This document shows positions 1 through 8,522 of a stretch of DNA of 64,000 nt, in pieces (the stretch's first letter is position 1; each line of letters opens with the position of its first letter). The stretch lies in NCBI RefSeq assembly GCF_015904235.1, contig NZ_JADZLT010000053.1, forward strand, positions 82,352 through 146,351, read 5' to 3'. Origin of the DNA: Methylobrevis albus (GTDB lineage: Bacteria > Pseudomonadota > Alphaproteobacteria > Rhizobiales > Pleomorphomonadaceae). The translations under genes and the position numbers were made by a program. The notes below the pieces were generated by a model. That model was given only the letters and a program-made list of their open reading frames with translations, was not told the origin of the DNA and made no database searches.

Positions 1-795
1 ACCTCGCCCCGCCTCGCGATCTCGTCGGACGGCGCCGTCCTGCGCCTCACGCTGGTCGATTCGGCCCGCCGCAACGCGCTGTCCGAGGCGATGATCGCCG
101 ACATCGCCGCCACCCTCGCTGCGGCCGCCGACGATCCGACCATCGGCGTCGTGGTGATCGCGGCCGAGGGCCCGGCGTTCTGCGCCGGCCACGACCTGAA
201 GGAACTCACCGCCCACCGCTCCGCGCCCGATGCCGGCCGCGCCGCCTTCGCGCGGATCATGTCGGCTTGTTCGGCGCTGATGCTCGCGATCGTGCACTTC
301 CCGAAGCCGGTGATCGCCGAGGTGCGCGGCGTCGCCACCGCGGCCGGCTGCCAGCTCGTCGCGACCTGCGACCTCGCCCTCGCCGGCCCGCACGCGCGCT
401 TCGCCACCCCGGGCGTCAACATCGGCCTGTTCTGCTCGACGCCCATGGTGGCGCTGTCGCGGGCCGTGCCGCGCAAGGCCGCGATGGAGATGCTGCTCAC
501 CGGCGATATGATCGACGCGGAGCGCGCCGCCGCCATCGGCCTCGTCAACCGCGTCGTCGCCGACGACGACCTCACCGCCGAGACGATGGCGCTCGCCGGC
601 AGGATCGCCGCGAAATCCGGCCGCACGCTGAAGATCGGCAAGGCCGCCTTCCAGGCCCAGCTCGACCTGCCGCTCGCCGACGCCTACGACCACGCCGCCG
701 CCGTGATGGTGGAGAACATGCTGGAAGGCGACGCCTGCGAGGGCATCGACGCCTTCATCGCCAAGCGCCGGCCCGAATGGGCGCCGCGCGACTGA
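1..795 (+). CDS. enoyl-CoA hydratase/isomerase family protein (5' truncated by window edge)
   Basis: Crotonase-superfamily protein. The reading frame is open from base 1, and the codons before the first in-window ATG (91) already encode a normal crotonase N-terminus (VLRLTLVDSARRNAL), so the true start lies outside the window. Seen: the oxyanion-hole segment FCAGHDLKEL and the second-half segment IGLFCSTPMVALSRAVPRK, followed by the usual MEMLLTGD. The CSTP segment resembles the ECHDC3-like branch; the glutamate pair of classical hydratases is not obvious there, so hydratase activity should not be assumed. A GGAGG-led VOC gene follows 17 bases after the stop, suggesting co-transcription. Family call is secure; substrate unknown. 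Confidence 0.88.
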   Translation, partial: TSPRLAISSDGAVLRLTLVDSARRNALSEAMIADIAATLAAAADDPTIGVVVIAAEGPAFCAGHDLKELTAHRSAPDAGRAAFARIMSACSALMLAIVHFPKPVIAEVRGVATAAGCQLVATCDLALAGPHARFATPGVNIGLFCSTPMVALSRAVPRKAAMEMLLTGDMIDAERAAAIGLVNRVVADDDLTAETMALAGRIAAKSGRTLKIGKAAFQAQLDLPLADAYDHAAAVMVENMLEGDACEGIDAFIAKRRPEWAPRD

Positions 796-812
796 TCCGG
801 AGGCCGCTGCCG

Positions 813-1241
813 ATGCCGATCCCGAAGCACATCCACCTCGTCACACTCGGCGTCGCCGACGTCGCGCGCGCGACCGCCTTCTACGAGCGGCTCGGCTGGA
901 CCAAGGCGGGTGCCTCGCAGGAGAGTGTCACCTTCATCCAGCTTTCCGGCCTCGTGCTCGGCCTGTTCGGCTGGAACGATCTCGCCGCCGACGCCGGCCT
1001 GCCCGCCGAGGGCAGCGGCTTTCGCGGCGTGGCGCTGGCGATCAACGCCGACAGCCCGGACGAGGTCGACGCGATCATCCAGGCTGCGGTGGACGCCGGC
1101 GCCAGCCTGGTGAAGGCGGCCGAGAAGGTGTTCTGGGGCGGCTATTCCGGCTACTACGCCGACCCGGACGGCCACCTCTGGGAGGTGGCGCACAATCCCT
1201 TCTTCGCGAAAGACGCCGCCGGGCACCTCGCGCTCGACTGA
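813..1241 (+). CDS. VOC (glyoxalase/bleomycin resistance) family protein
   Basis: A 142-residue single-module vicinal-oxygen-chelate protein. It opens with the typical strand carrying a possible metal ligand (HIHLVTLGVADVARATAFYERLGW) and closes with the second half-module GYYADPDGHLWEVAHNPFF, where His and Glu of HLWEVAHN are in the usual ligand positions. The ATG at 813 is chosen because GGAGG (799-803) sits 9 bases upstream; the open frame extends further back but only over the preceding gene. It lies 17 bases after the crotonase gene. The substrate is unknown: this is not canonical glyoxalase I, and a second VOC gene at 37553 fits that role. Confidence 0.85.
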   Translation: MPIPKHIHLVTLGVADVARATAFYERLGWTKAGASQESVTFIQLSGLVLGLFGWNDLAADAGLPAEGSGFRGVALAINADSPDEVDAIIQAAVDAGASLVKAAEKVFWGGYSGYYADPDGHLWEVAHNPFFAKDAAGHLALD

Positions 1242-1273
1242 CGACCCGCCCGCCCCGCCGCACGGATCCCGTC

Positions 1274-1813
1274 ATGAACCACGACAGCTATTCCGACGCC
1301 TATATCCGCGGCATCCTCGAAAGCGTGCGGACCATCGCCGTGGTCGGCGCCAGCGCCAACGAGGTGCGCCCGAGCTTCTTCGTGACGAAGTACCTCGTCG
1401 CCAAGGGCTACCGCGTCTTCGCGATCAATCCCGGCCAGCCGCCCGGCGCCGAGATCGGCGGCGCCCCGGTGTTCGCGCGCCTCGCCGACGTGCCGGAGGC
1501 GATCGACATGGTCGACGTCTTCCGCAATCCTTCCGCCGCCGCCGGCGTGGTCGACGAGGCGCTCAGGCTCGATCCGCTGCCGAAGGTGATCTGGATGCAG
1601 CTCGGCGTGCGCAACGACGAGGCGGCGGCGAAGGCCGAGGCGGCCGGGCTTTCCGTCGTGATGAACCGCTGCCCGAAGATCGAGTACGGCCGCTTTTCCG
1701 GCGAGATCGGCTGGACCGGCTTCAACTCCGGCAAGCTCTCGTCGAAGAAGCCACTGCTCGCCGGCGGCTTCCAGCACCGCCGGCTCGGCGAGCCCGGCGA
1801 ATCCGGCTCCTGA
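1274..1813 (+). CDS. CoA-binding domain protein (YccU-like)
   Basis: A 179-residue protein consisting essentially of one Rossmann-like CoA-binding domain. Seen: the dinucleotide-fold segment IAVVGASANEVRPSFFV near residues 16-33, GYRVFAINPG, and the later segments VDVFRNP, VIWMQLGV and VMNRCPKIEYGR, which match the small single-domain CoA_binding family (YccU type). Such proteins are thought to bind CoA or an acyl-CoA, with no established reaction. It lies 32 bases after the VOC gene in the same direction and may be the last gene of that small operon. The ATG at 1274 is the only good start; no strong ribosome-binding site precedes it. Confidence 0.85.
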   Translation: MNHDSYSDAYIRGILESVRTIAVVGASANEVRPSFFVTKYLVAKGYRVFAINPGQPPGAEIGGAPVFARLADVPEAIDMVDVFRNPSAAAGVVDEALRLDPLPKVIWMQLGVRNDEAAAKAEAAGLSVVMNRCPKIEYGRFSGEIGWTGFNSGKLSSKKPLLAGGFQHRRLGEPGESGS

Positions 1814-1892
1814 CGGCGTCTCGGCCTGAAACCAGCATGCGCGGACGGTGCGATTTCGGGCCGAACGTTCCCGCGCCCGGCCCCGCCGCGCC

Positions 1893-1927
1893 ATCGCCTT
1901 GCTTGTCCTTCGTTCCGGCGAGGCGAT
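1893..1927 (+). promoter_or_regulatory. stem-loop in the metY leader
   Basis: ATCGCCT (1893-1899) is a perfect inverted repeat of AGGCGAT (1921-1927) with a 21-base loop. It ends 23 bases before the metY ribosome-binding site (GGGGAGG, 1951-1957). The 3' arm is close enough to affect translation initiation. No SAM-II conserved core is visible, so this is only a structural observation. Confidence 0.3.
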
Positions 1928-1965
1928 AGAAGATGACACCGCTTGAGAACGGGGAGGAAAAACCA

Positions 1966-3255
1966 ATGAGCAACGACGGCATTCCGGGTTTTGCGACGCT
2001 TGCGATCCACGCGGGCGCCCAGCCGGATCCTGCGACCGGCGCGCGCGCGACGCCGATCTACCAGACGACCTCGTTCGTGTTCGACGACGTCGACCACGCC
2101 GCGGCGCTGTTCGGCCTGCAGGCGTTCGGCAACATCTACACCCGCATCACCAACCCGACGACGGCGGTGCTGGAAGAGCGCGTCGCCGCGCTCGAGGGCG
2201 GCACCGCGGCGCTCGCGGTCGCGTCCGGCCACGCGGCGCAGCTGCTCGCCTTCCACACGCTGCTGCAGCCGGGCGACGAGTTCATCGCCTCGAAGAAGCT
2301 CTATGGCGGCTCGATCAACCAGTTCAACCACTCGTTCAAGAACTTCGGCTGGAACGTGGTCTGGGCCGATCCCGCCGACCCCGCCTCGTTCGAGCAGGCC
2401 GTCTCGCCGAAGACCAAGGCGATCTTCATCGAGAGCCTCGCCAACCCCGGCGGCGTCGTGGTCGACATCGAGGCGATCGCCCAGGTGGCGAAGCGCGCCG
2501 GCGTGCCGCTCATCGTCGACAACACGATGGCGACGCCCTACCTCTGCCGCCCGTTCGAGCACGGCGCCGACATCGTCATCCACTCGCTGACCAAGTTCCT
2601 CGGCGGCCACGGCAATTCGATGGGCGGCGTGCTCGTCGACGGCGGCAAGTTCGACTGGTCGCGCGAGGGCCGCTATCCGATGCTGTCCGAGCCGCGCCCG
2701 GAATACGGCGGCATGGTGCTGCACGAGACCTTCGGCAACTTCGCCTTCGCCATCGCCGCCCGCGTGCTCGGCCTGCGCGACCTCGGCCCGGCGATCTCGC
2801 CGATGAACGCCTTCCTGATCCTCACCGGCATCGAGACGCTGCCGCTGCGCATGCAGCGCCATTGCGACAACGCCAAGGCCGTCGCCCAGTGGCTGTCGGC
2901 GCACGACGCCGTCGCCTGGGTGTCCTACGCCGGCCTGCCGGGTGACCGGCACCACAAGCTGCAGCAGAAGTACCTGCCGAAGGGCGCCGGCGCGGTGTTC
3001 ACCTTCGGCCTCAAGGGCGGCTACGACGCCGGCATCGCGCTGGTGAAGAACGTCGAGCTGTTCTCGCACCTCGCCAACATCGGCGACACCCGCTCGCTGA
3101 TCATCCACCCGGCCTCCACCACCCACCGCCAGCTTTCCGACGCCCAGAAGGTCGTCGCCGGCGCGGGACCGGACGTGGTGCGCCTCTCGATCGGCATCGA
3201 GGACGTCGCCGACATCATCGCCGACCTCGAGCAGGCCCTCGCCAAGGCGGGCTGA
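1966..3255 (+). CDS. metY: O-acetylhomoserine aminocarboxypropyltransferase (O-acetylhomoserine sulfhydrylase)
   Basis: PLP-dependent enzyme of the Cys/Met metabolism family that makes homocysteine from O-acetylhomoserine and sulfide (direct sulfhydrylation of methionine synthesis). The 429-residue length is normal for MetY. Seen: the N-terminal [27 protein letters not shown], the substrate region [22 protein letters not shown], and the PLP-lysine segment [15 protein letters not shown]. The C-terminal [16 protein letters not shown] is typical of the MetY/MetZ group. ATG 1966 is chosen over the in-frame ATG 1933 because GGGGAGG (1951-1957) lies 8 bases before it. The gene stands alone with its own leader and a downstream hairpin. 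Confidence 0.93.
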   Translation: MSNDGIPGFATLAIHAGAQPDPATGARATPIYQTTSFVFDDVDHAAALFGLQAFGNIYTRITNPTTAVLEERVAALEGGTAALAVASGHAAQLLAFHTLLQPGDEFIASKKLYGGSINQFNHSFKNFGWNVVWADPADPASFEQAVSPKTKAIFIESLANPGGVVVDIEAIAQVAKRAGVPLIVDNTMATPYLCRPFEHGADIVIHSLTKFLGGHGNSMGGVLVDGGKFDWSREGRYPMLSEPRPEYGGMVLHETFGNFAFAIAARVLGLRDLGPAISPMNAFLILTGIETLPLRMQRHCDNAKAVAQWLSAHDAVAWVSYAGLPGDRHHKLQQKYLPKGAGAVFTFGLKGGYDAGIALVKNVELFSHLANIGDTRSLIIHPASTTHRQLSDAQKVVAGAGPDVVRLSIGIEDVADIIADLEQALAKAG

Positions 3256-3264
3256 CGCTGCCGC

Positions 3265-3304
3265 AGTCCCCGGTGCCGATCCAACGCGACCGGCTCCGGG
3301 GACT
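3265..3304 (+). terminator. hairpin downstream of metY, likely terminator
   Basis: AGTCCCCGG (3265-3273) pairs perfectly with CCGGGGACT (3296-3304). Inside the loop GCCG (3275-3278) can pair with CGGC (3291-3294), giving a long stem with one mismatch. It begins 10 bases after the metY stop. There is no U-run, so efficiency is uncertain. Confidence 0.5.
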
Positions 3305-3453
3305 ACGGGAAAGTACGGAATTTTCCTCGAATTCGCTGCGGTCCGGTAGCATGGTCTTCATGAAGTCAGGGCAATAACGGCGCGGAGGGCGGAGCTTGCG
3401 GCTTGCTCCGGCCCCGGCCAATCACCGCCCGATGATGCGTGGAGACATCCGCT

Positions 3454-4470
3454 GTGTGGAAACCGGGCCTGAGACTGGACGACGAGACGGAAGGACGGCG
3501 CCTCGAAGCGCTAGACGCCTGCGCCGTACTCGATGCGCCGCCCGACGGACGGTTCGCCCGGCTGACGCGGCTCGCCTCGCGCTATTTCGCGGCCGACACC
3601 GCCTTCATCACGCTGATCGACGACACCTATCAGTGGGTGATCGAGCGCACGACGAACCACGTCGACGCGCGCCTGACGCGCGACGAATCCCTTTGCAATC
3701 TCATGGTGGTGTCGGCGGAACCTCTGGTGATCGGCGATATCGCCTCCGACCCGCGAATCGCCGGCCATCCGATAACGTCCGGCTTTCCCCTGCGCTTCTA
3801 TGCCGGCGCGCCGTTGCTCGCGCGGCCCGGCCTCGCGATCGGCTCGCTGTGCATCATGCGGCGCGAGCCCGGCGACCCGAACGACTTCGACCTCGAGGCA
3901 CTGGTCGACTTCGCCGGCCTCGCCACCGACGAGATCGAACTCACCCGCCGCAACCGCGAACTCGCCCACCTCTCCGAAACCGACCCGCTGACCAGCCTGC
4001 TCAACCGGCGCGGCTTCGAGGCGAGCTTCGAACGGGCCCGCCGCCGCAGCCGGCGCACCGGACTGCCGCTGTCGCTGCTCCTCATCGACCTCGACCACTT
4101 CAAGGCCCTCAACGACAGCGTCGGCCACGAGGCGGGCGACGTCGCCCTGCGGCGCAGCGCCGCGATTCTCGGCGGTGCCGTCCGACGTCCAGACGATGTC
4201 GTGGCCCGGTTCGGCGGCGAGGAGTTCGTCCTTCTGCTGCCGGAGACCGGGGCCGAGGGCGCGCGCTTCATCGCGGAAGGCATCTGCACGGCCTTTGCCG
4301 CCGCCAATCTGCCCCATCCCGGCACCTGGTCGGGCCGCATCTCCGTCAGCATCGGCATCGCGACCTGTCGTGGCGAGGACGCCATGGACGAAGGTCTGCT
4401 GGCAAGAGCCGACGAGGCGCTCTACCGCGCCAAGCGCGGCGGGCGTGACCGGGTCGAGAGCGCCCCCTGA
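3454..4470 (+). CDS. GAF-GGDEF diguanylate cyclase
   Basis: Makes the second messenger c-di-GMP from two GTP. The N-terminal half (about 20-155) is a GAF-type sensor domain with segments typical of soluble GAF-GGDEF cyclases (DTAFITLIDDTYQWVIER, GSLCIMRREPGD). It is followed by a linker helix and a complete GGDEF domain from about residue 170. The active-site loop is GGEEF at 254-258, so catalysis is expected. The RxxD inhibitory site is intact as RPDD at 245-248, five residues upstream, predicting product feedback. There is no membrane segment. GTG 3454 is preferred because GGAGA (3441-3445) precedes it by 8 bases; an upstream GTG at 3439 lacks a ribosome-binding site. The PilZ-bearing BcsA at 32-34 kb is a possible effector, but that link is inference. 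Confidence 0.92.
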   Translation: MWKPGLRLDDETEGRRLEALDACAVLDAPPDGRFARLTRLASRYFAADTAFITLIDDTYQWVIERTTNHVDARLTRDESLCNLMVVSAEPLVIGDIASDPRIAGHPITSGFPLRFYAGAPLLARPGLAIGSLCIMRREPGDPNDFDLEALVDFAGLATDEIELTRRNRELAHLSETDPLTSLLNRRGFEASFERARRRSRRTGLPLSLLLIDLDHFKALNDSVGHEAGDVALRRSAAILGGAVRRPDDVVARFGGEEFVLLLPETGAEGARFIAEGICTAFAAANLPHPGTWSGRISVSIGIATCRGEDAMDEGLLARADEALYRAKRGGRDRVESAP

Positions 4471-4512
4471 ACCCGGCTCCAGGTGCACGAGGCCGAACCG
4501 GGCGGCACGGCC

Positions 4513-7500
4513 TCAGCCGAGCTCGAACAGCTTGCGCAGCACGCCCGGCGCCACCACCGACAGCGGGTTGATCGACAGCACCGGCTCGAGGATCGGCCCG
4601 CTCATCCGAAACGTCACCCCGACCAGCCCGGCCCGGCCGCCGGCAAACAAAGTCTGGCCGAGGATCGGTATCCGGCCGAGCAGGTTGTCGAAGGCGCCGG
4701 CCGGCATGTAGGAGCCGCTGAGCTGCAGCACCTCGCGGCGGAAGTCGACGTCGCCTTGCAGCGTCAGCCCCGCCGTCCGCGAGCGCACGATGCCGTCGGC
4801 GAGGGTGAGCCGGCCGTCGGCGAGGGCGAAGTCGACGATCAGGCGGCGGATGTCGACCACTTCGCCAGCGTCCCCGGCGTTGTCCGGCACGGCGTTCGCC
4901 AGATGGCTCAGCGCCGGCTCGCCGACGATCTGCCAGCGCTGGCCGTCGAGACGCGCCGCCAGCCCGCCGTTCCGGTCCACGGTGCCGTTTATCGTCGCGC
5001 GGCCGCCATAGGCGCGGCCGTAGGTGTCGAGGAAGCGCAGCAGCGCGCCCATGTCGCCGACCTCGACCGCAAGCCGGCGGCCGGAGCCCTCGGGCCTGAG
5101 GCTGGCCGAGGTCGCCGCGCCGGCGCCCGAATCCGCGGTCACCGACAGCTTGTCGACCTGTTCGCCGTCGAGCTCGACGTCCATGTTGACGCCTTCGAGC
5201 GAAACATCGCCGAAGCCCTGCACCGACCCGATCTCGACATCGACCACCGCGCGCGCCTTGCCGCCCGGCCCGACCCCCGTCTCGCCCGCGTCCTCGCGCC
5301 GGATCCTGGACTTGATCAGGTTGCGGGCATCGAAGCGGGCGCCGGCGAGGCGGATGCTGATCACGCCGTCGTCCTGCCGCGACACCCGCGCCGACAGCCG
5401 GTCGCCGGGCGCGAGGCGGAACACGGGGAAATTGGCGCTGAGCGGCTGTCCGTCCCTGTCGAGCGTCAGGGCCCCCTCGATGCGGGCGTCACGGGCGGCA
5501 AAGCGGAAGTCGTCGATGCGCGTGCCGCTCGCCGTCGTCGTCAGCGTGAACCTCGCACTGCCCTTGACGCCGCGCGCCTTGCGCCAGCCGAGCGGGCCCA
5601 GGGTCACCTCGGCCCCGGCGAGGTCGACGGTGGCGAGTTGGCGCGCCGTCCCATCGGCCGCCACCGCGCTGTCCAGCCGCACCTCGATCGGTCCCGAGAT
5701 CAGCCCGGTGAGATCGAGACCGAGCTTCTTGCGGTCCTCGTCGCCGAGGCGGAGTTCCACCGTGGACGCCCCGGCCGCACCGGTCAGGGGCTGCGTCATG
5801 TCGATCGCGGCGTCGACGCCGTCGATATCGGCGCGGCCGGTGATTCGCGCGATCGCCTCCTTCAGCGTGATCCGGATCTCGCCGTCGTCGAGCCGCCGTC
5901 CGGCGATCGGCCGCTTGGAGGCGAGGCCGCCGAGCGCGACGCTGGCGTCGTAAGTGATCTGTTCCTGCTGCAGGTCCCCGATCAGCGGCATCGACACCGC
6001 GACGCGGGCCGTGCCCTCGCCACTGACGTCGCCCGGCGTCACGCCGAGTTCGATGCCGTTCGAGAGCGGCAGCCGCTGCCAGAGCGCCAGCATCGACCCG
6101 GCCGACCCGGCGAGGTCGATGGTCGCCGAGCCGTCCGGCGGGTCGAGCAGCACGTTGGGAACGTCGAACGTCGCAGCGGGCACCGCGAGCACGCGGCCGT
6201 CGCCGAGATCGACCTCGCCGGATTCCAGCGATGCCGTGAAGCGTCCGCCCTCGAGCCGGCCGGAGCCGACCGCCTTGCGGATCACGGGGCTGCCGCCGAA
6301 CGGGGTGAAGGCGACGTCGTGGAAGCGGAACGTCAGCGTCGCGGTGCCCGTGTCCCCGGCCGGGTCGCCGATCGCGGCGGCGAGATCGACCTCGGCGTCG
6401 GTGATGGTGCCGCCCAGCAGGTGCTCCTGCACCCAGGAGCGCGCCGCCGGCTGCAGCGGTGCCGGCCAAAGCTGCTTCAGCCGGTCGACCGACATCGACC
6501 GGAACACGCCGGAGAGCCCCGCGACCGGCGGCCCGGACCGGTGTGACAGCCGCAGCGCCGCATTGAACACCGTGCCGTCGGCATCGACGACGAGGCGGTC
6601 GATGTCGAGTTCCGCGTCGGTCGGCACATAGCGGCCCTCGATTTCGGCCCGGCCGCGCTGCGGCGCGATGCCGTCCTCGCTGCCGCGGGTTGCGAGCGCG
6701 ATTTTGAAACCCCAGGGCCCGCCCGGCTCGGCCGGCGGCGCGATCTGGCCGCTCGCCATGGCGCGGCCGTCCGGCAGCACCACCGACGACGGGCGGATCT
6801 CGATCCGCCGCGCGTCCGGCCGCCAGACCAGGGCGAGACGCCCCTCCTCCATGATGGTGGTCGGATCGTCGCCGTCGATGGCGATGCGGCCGGCCGTCAG
6901 CGTCGCCTCGGCGGCGCGCAGGCGGCCGTCGCGGTCCAGCTCCGCCTCGACCTCGACCGCGACCGGGCCGGCGAGCAGGGGTGATTCGTCGCCCATCCGG
7001 CGTCCGAGATCGGCGATGTCGATGCGGTCGGCCGAGAGGGCGATGCGGCTCGAGCGGCCGTCGGGCGCCGGGCTGAGCTGCATCCGCGCCATCCACGGGC
7101 CGGAGGCGCCGCTGCCGGCGATCTGGAAAACGATCGGCTCGCGCGCCACGGCGGCCTCGTCGGCCGGCGGCGGCGTCGCGAGGGTGACGGTGGCGTTTTC
7201 GAGCAGGGGCAACCGGCCACCATCGCCGCGATGGCCGTACACGGTCAGCCCGCCGGCCTCGGCATAGCCGATCCCCGAATGCAGCAGCTCCGCCTCGAAA
7301 TAGGCGAGCGCGAGGAACGGGTCCGGCAGGTCGGCGGCGGGACCGGCGGCGGCGAGGTCGACCAGCACATGGTCGGCGACCAGCCGGCTGACCGCCGAAT
7401 CGCGGCCGACGAGGGTTGCCCAGCCGATCCCGGCCTCGATGGTGTCGATCGAAACGGCGCTGCCGTCGCGCAGCGCAATCCGAAGGTCGCGCAGCACGAC

Positions 7501-7806
7501 GACCGGTGCGAGGCCGTCGTCGACCCCGAAGCCGACGACCCCGACGCTGACCCGGGTGCCCTCACCCAGCGCTCCGGCGAGCGCGGCTTCGGCCCGCCCG
7601 GCGAGAAGGTCGGTGTAGATCGGTCCCGACGAGAGGCGCGCGGCCAGCGCACCGATCGCGACGACGAGGAGGACCGGCACCAGCAGCCACGGCCAGCGCC
7701 GACGACGCCGACGCCGGCGAGGCCTACCGTCCGCGGTGCCCGGGTGCGCAGCAACGGGAGCTGCGTCGGCGGGCGTCTCGCTGTCGGTGGTCCTCTCCTC
7801 GGTCAC
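4513..7806 (-). CDS. AsmA-like / DUF3971 (YhdP-type) envelope protein
   Basis: A 1097-residue protein with a short cytoplasmic N-terminus carrying a run of eight arginines (about 30-37), one membrane helix (about 39-58) and a very long periplasmic region of repetitive beta-structure. The body matches the DUF3971 plus AsmA C-terminal arrangement of YhdP/TamB-like proteins, known in other bacteria as bridge-like carriers of phospholipid between the inner and outer membranes. The C-terminus has the family-typical MSGPILEPVLSINPLSVVAPGVLRKLFEL. The start is a GTG at 7806, with GGAG about 10 bases upstream. It is convergent with the diguanylate cyclase and apparently monocistronic. A role in envelope lipid transport is inferred from the family. 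Confidence 0.82.
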   Translation of the reverse strand: MTEERTTDSETPADAAPVAAHPGTADGRPRRRRRRRRWPWLLVPVLLVVAIGALAARLSSGPIYTDLLAGRAEAALAGALGEGTRVSVGVVGFGVDDGLAPVVVLRDLRIALRDGSAVSIDTIEAGIGWATLVGRDSAVSRLVADHVLVDLAAAGPAADLPDPFLALAYFEAELLHSGIGYAEAGGLTVYGHRGDGGRLPLLENATVTLATPPPADEAAVAREPIVFQIAGSGASGPWMARMQLSPAPDGRSSRIALSADRIDIADLGRRMGDESPLLAGPVAVEVEAELDRDGRLRAAEATLTAGRIAIDGDDPTTIMEEGRLALVWRPDARRIEIRPSSVVLPDGRAMASGQIAPPAEPGGPWGFKIALATRGSEDGIAPQRGRAEIEGRYVPTDAELDIDRLVVDADGTVFNAALRLSHRSGPPVAGLSGVFRSMSVDRLKQLWPAPLQPAARSWVQEHLLGGTITDAEVDLAAAIGDPAGDTGTATLTFRFHDVAFTPFGGSPVIRKAVGSGRLEGGRFTASLESGEVDLGDGRVLAVPAATFDVPNVLLDPPDGSATIDLAGSAGSMLALWQRLPLSNGIELGVTPGDVSGEGTARVAVSMPLIGDLQQEQITYDASVALGGLASKRPIAGRRLDDGEIRITLKEAIARITGRADIDGVDAAIDMTQPLTGAAGASTVELRLGDEDRKKLGLDLTGLISGPIEVRLDSAVAADGTARQLATVDLAGAEVTLGPLGWRKARGVKGSARFTLTTTASGTRIDDFRFAARDARIEGALTLDRDGQPLSANFPVFRLAPGDRLSARVSRQDDGVISIRLAGARFDARNLIKSRIRREDAGETGVGPGGKARAVVDVEIGSVQGFGDVSLEGVNMDVELDGEQVDKLSVTADSGAGAATSASLRPEGSGRRLAVEVGDMGALLRFLDTYGRAYGGRATINGTVDRNGGLAARLDGQRWQIVGEPALSHLANAVPDNAGDAGEVVDIRRLIVDFALADGRLTLADGIVRSRTAGLTLQGDVDFRREVLQLSGSYMPAGAFDNLLGRIPILGQTLFAGGRAGLVGVTFRMSGPILEPVLSINPLSVVAPGVLRKLFELG

Positions 7807-8026
7807 GCGGCATCAGCTCCATCATTCCGTCGGCAGGTAAAGCGGCATGGCCGGTGGCGTGTTCCGGACCCGGCGGGCACATCCGGCACGGCGACGCGCC
7901 TCCGAATCCTGTTTCGGCGCCGCGCGCCGCGACCGGGACGACGCCGGCCGATCCGGCCGGGCACCGCTTGCGTAACAAACTGCCCCCGTGGCAGATCACG
8001 TCAAGCTGACGAAAGGAAGGCCGTAC

Positions 8027-8497
8027 ATGACCGCTCAACCCGCCGAAGGCGATACCGCACCGGACTTCGCGCTGCCCGATGGCGCGCAAGGCACCGTAAG
8101 CCTCGCCGATCTCGCGGGAAAGCCCGTGGTCGTCTACTTCTATCCCAAGGACGATACCAGCGGCTGCACCGTCGAGGCGAAGGACTTCTCGGCGGCGAAG
8201 CCCGAGTTCGACGCCCTCGGCGTCACCGTGATCGGCATTTCGCCGGACGACGCCAAGAGCCACGCGAAGTTCCAGGCCAAGCACGGTCTCTCGATCGCGC
8301 TCGGCGCCGACCCCGAGCGCCAGGCGATCGAGGCCTATGGCGTCTGGGCCGAGAAGTCGATGTACGGCAAGACCTACATGGGCGTCGAACGCAGCACCTT
8401 CCTGATCGACGCGTCGGGCCGCATCGCGCGGGTCTGGCGCAAGGTCAAGGTGCCGGGCCACGTCGCCGAAGTGCTGGCCGCCGCCCGGGCGCTCTGA
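8027..8497 (+). CDS. bcp: thioredoxin-dependent thiol peroxidase, Bcp/PrxQ family, 1-Cys form
   Basis: Peroxiredoxin that reduces H2O2 and organic peroxides in the cytoplasm. Seen: the AhpC/TSA fold with the peroxidatic cysteine at residue 47 in DDTSGCTVEAKDF, followed by GVTVIGISPDD and ERSTFLIDASGRI. In two-cysteine Bcp proteins a resolving cysteine occupies the fifth position after the peroxidatic one; here it is lysine (K52), and no other cysteine is present, so resolution must use an external thiol. ATG 8027 is chosen over the in-frame GTG 7988 because AAGGAAGG (8013-8020) precedes it by 6 bases, giving 156 residues, normal for the family. The DUF455 gene starts 25 bases after the stop. 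Confidence 0.92.
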   Translation: MTAQPAEGDTAPDFALPDGAQGTVSLADLAGKPVVVYFYPKDDTSGCTVEAKDFSAAKPEFDALGVTVIGISPDDAKSHAKFQAKHGLSIALGADPERQAIEAYGVWAEKSMYGKTYMGVERSTFLIDASGRIARVWRKVKVPGHVAEVLAAARAL

Positions 8498-8522
8498 CCG
8501 GCGAGCGATGAAGGGACCACGC

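Noticed and set aside
1814..1965. SAM-II riboswitch before metY
   Set aside because: GTGCGATTTCGGGCCG near 1849-1865 weakly recalls the first part of the SAM-II core, but the later conserved GCTAAA segment and pseudoknot partners are missing.
4483..6546. Plus-strand frame of 687 codons opposite the AsmA-like gene
   Set aside because: Low-complexity Arg/Ala/His composition typical of antisense frames in high-GC DNA; the minus-strand gene has membrane and family features throughout.
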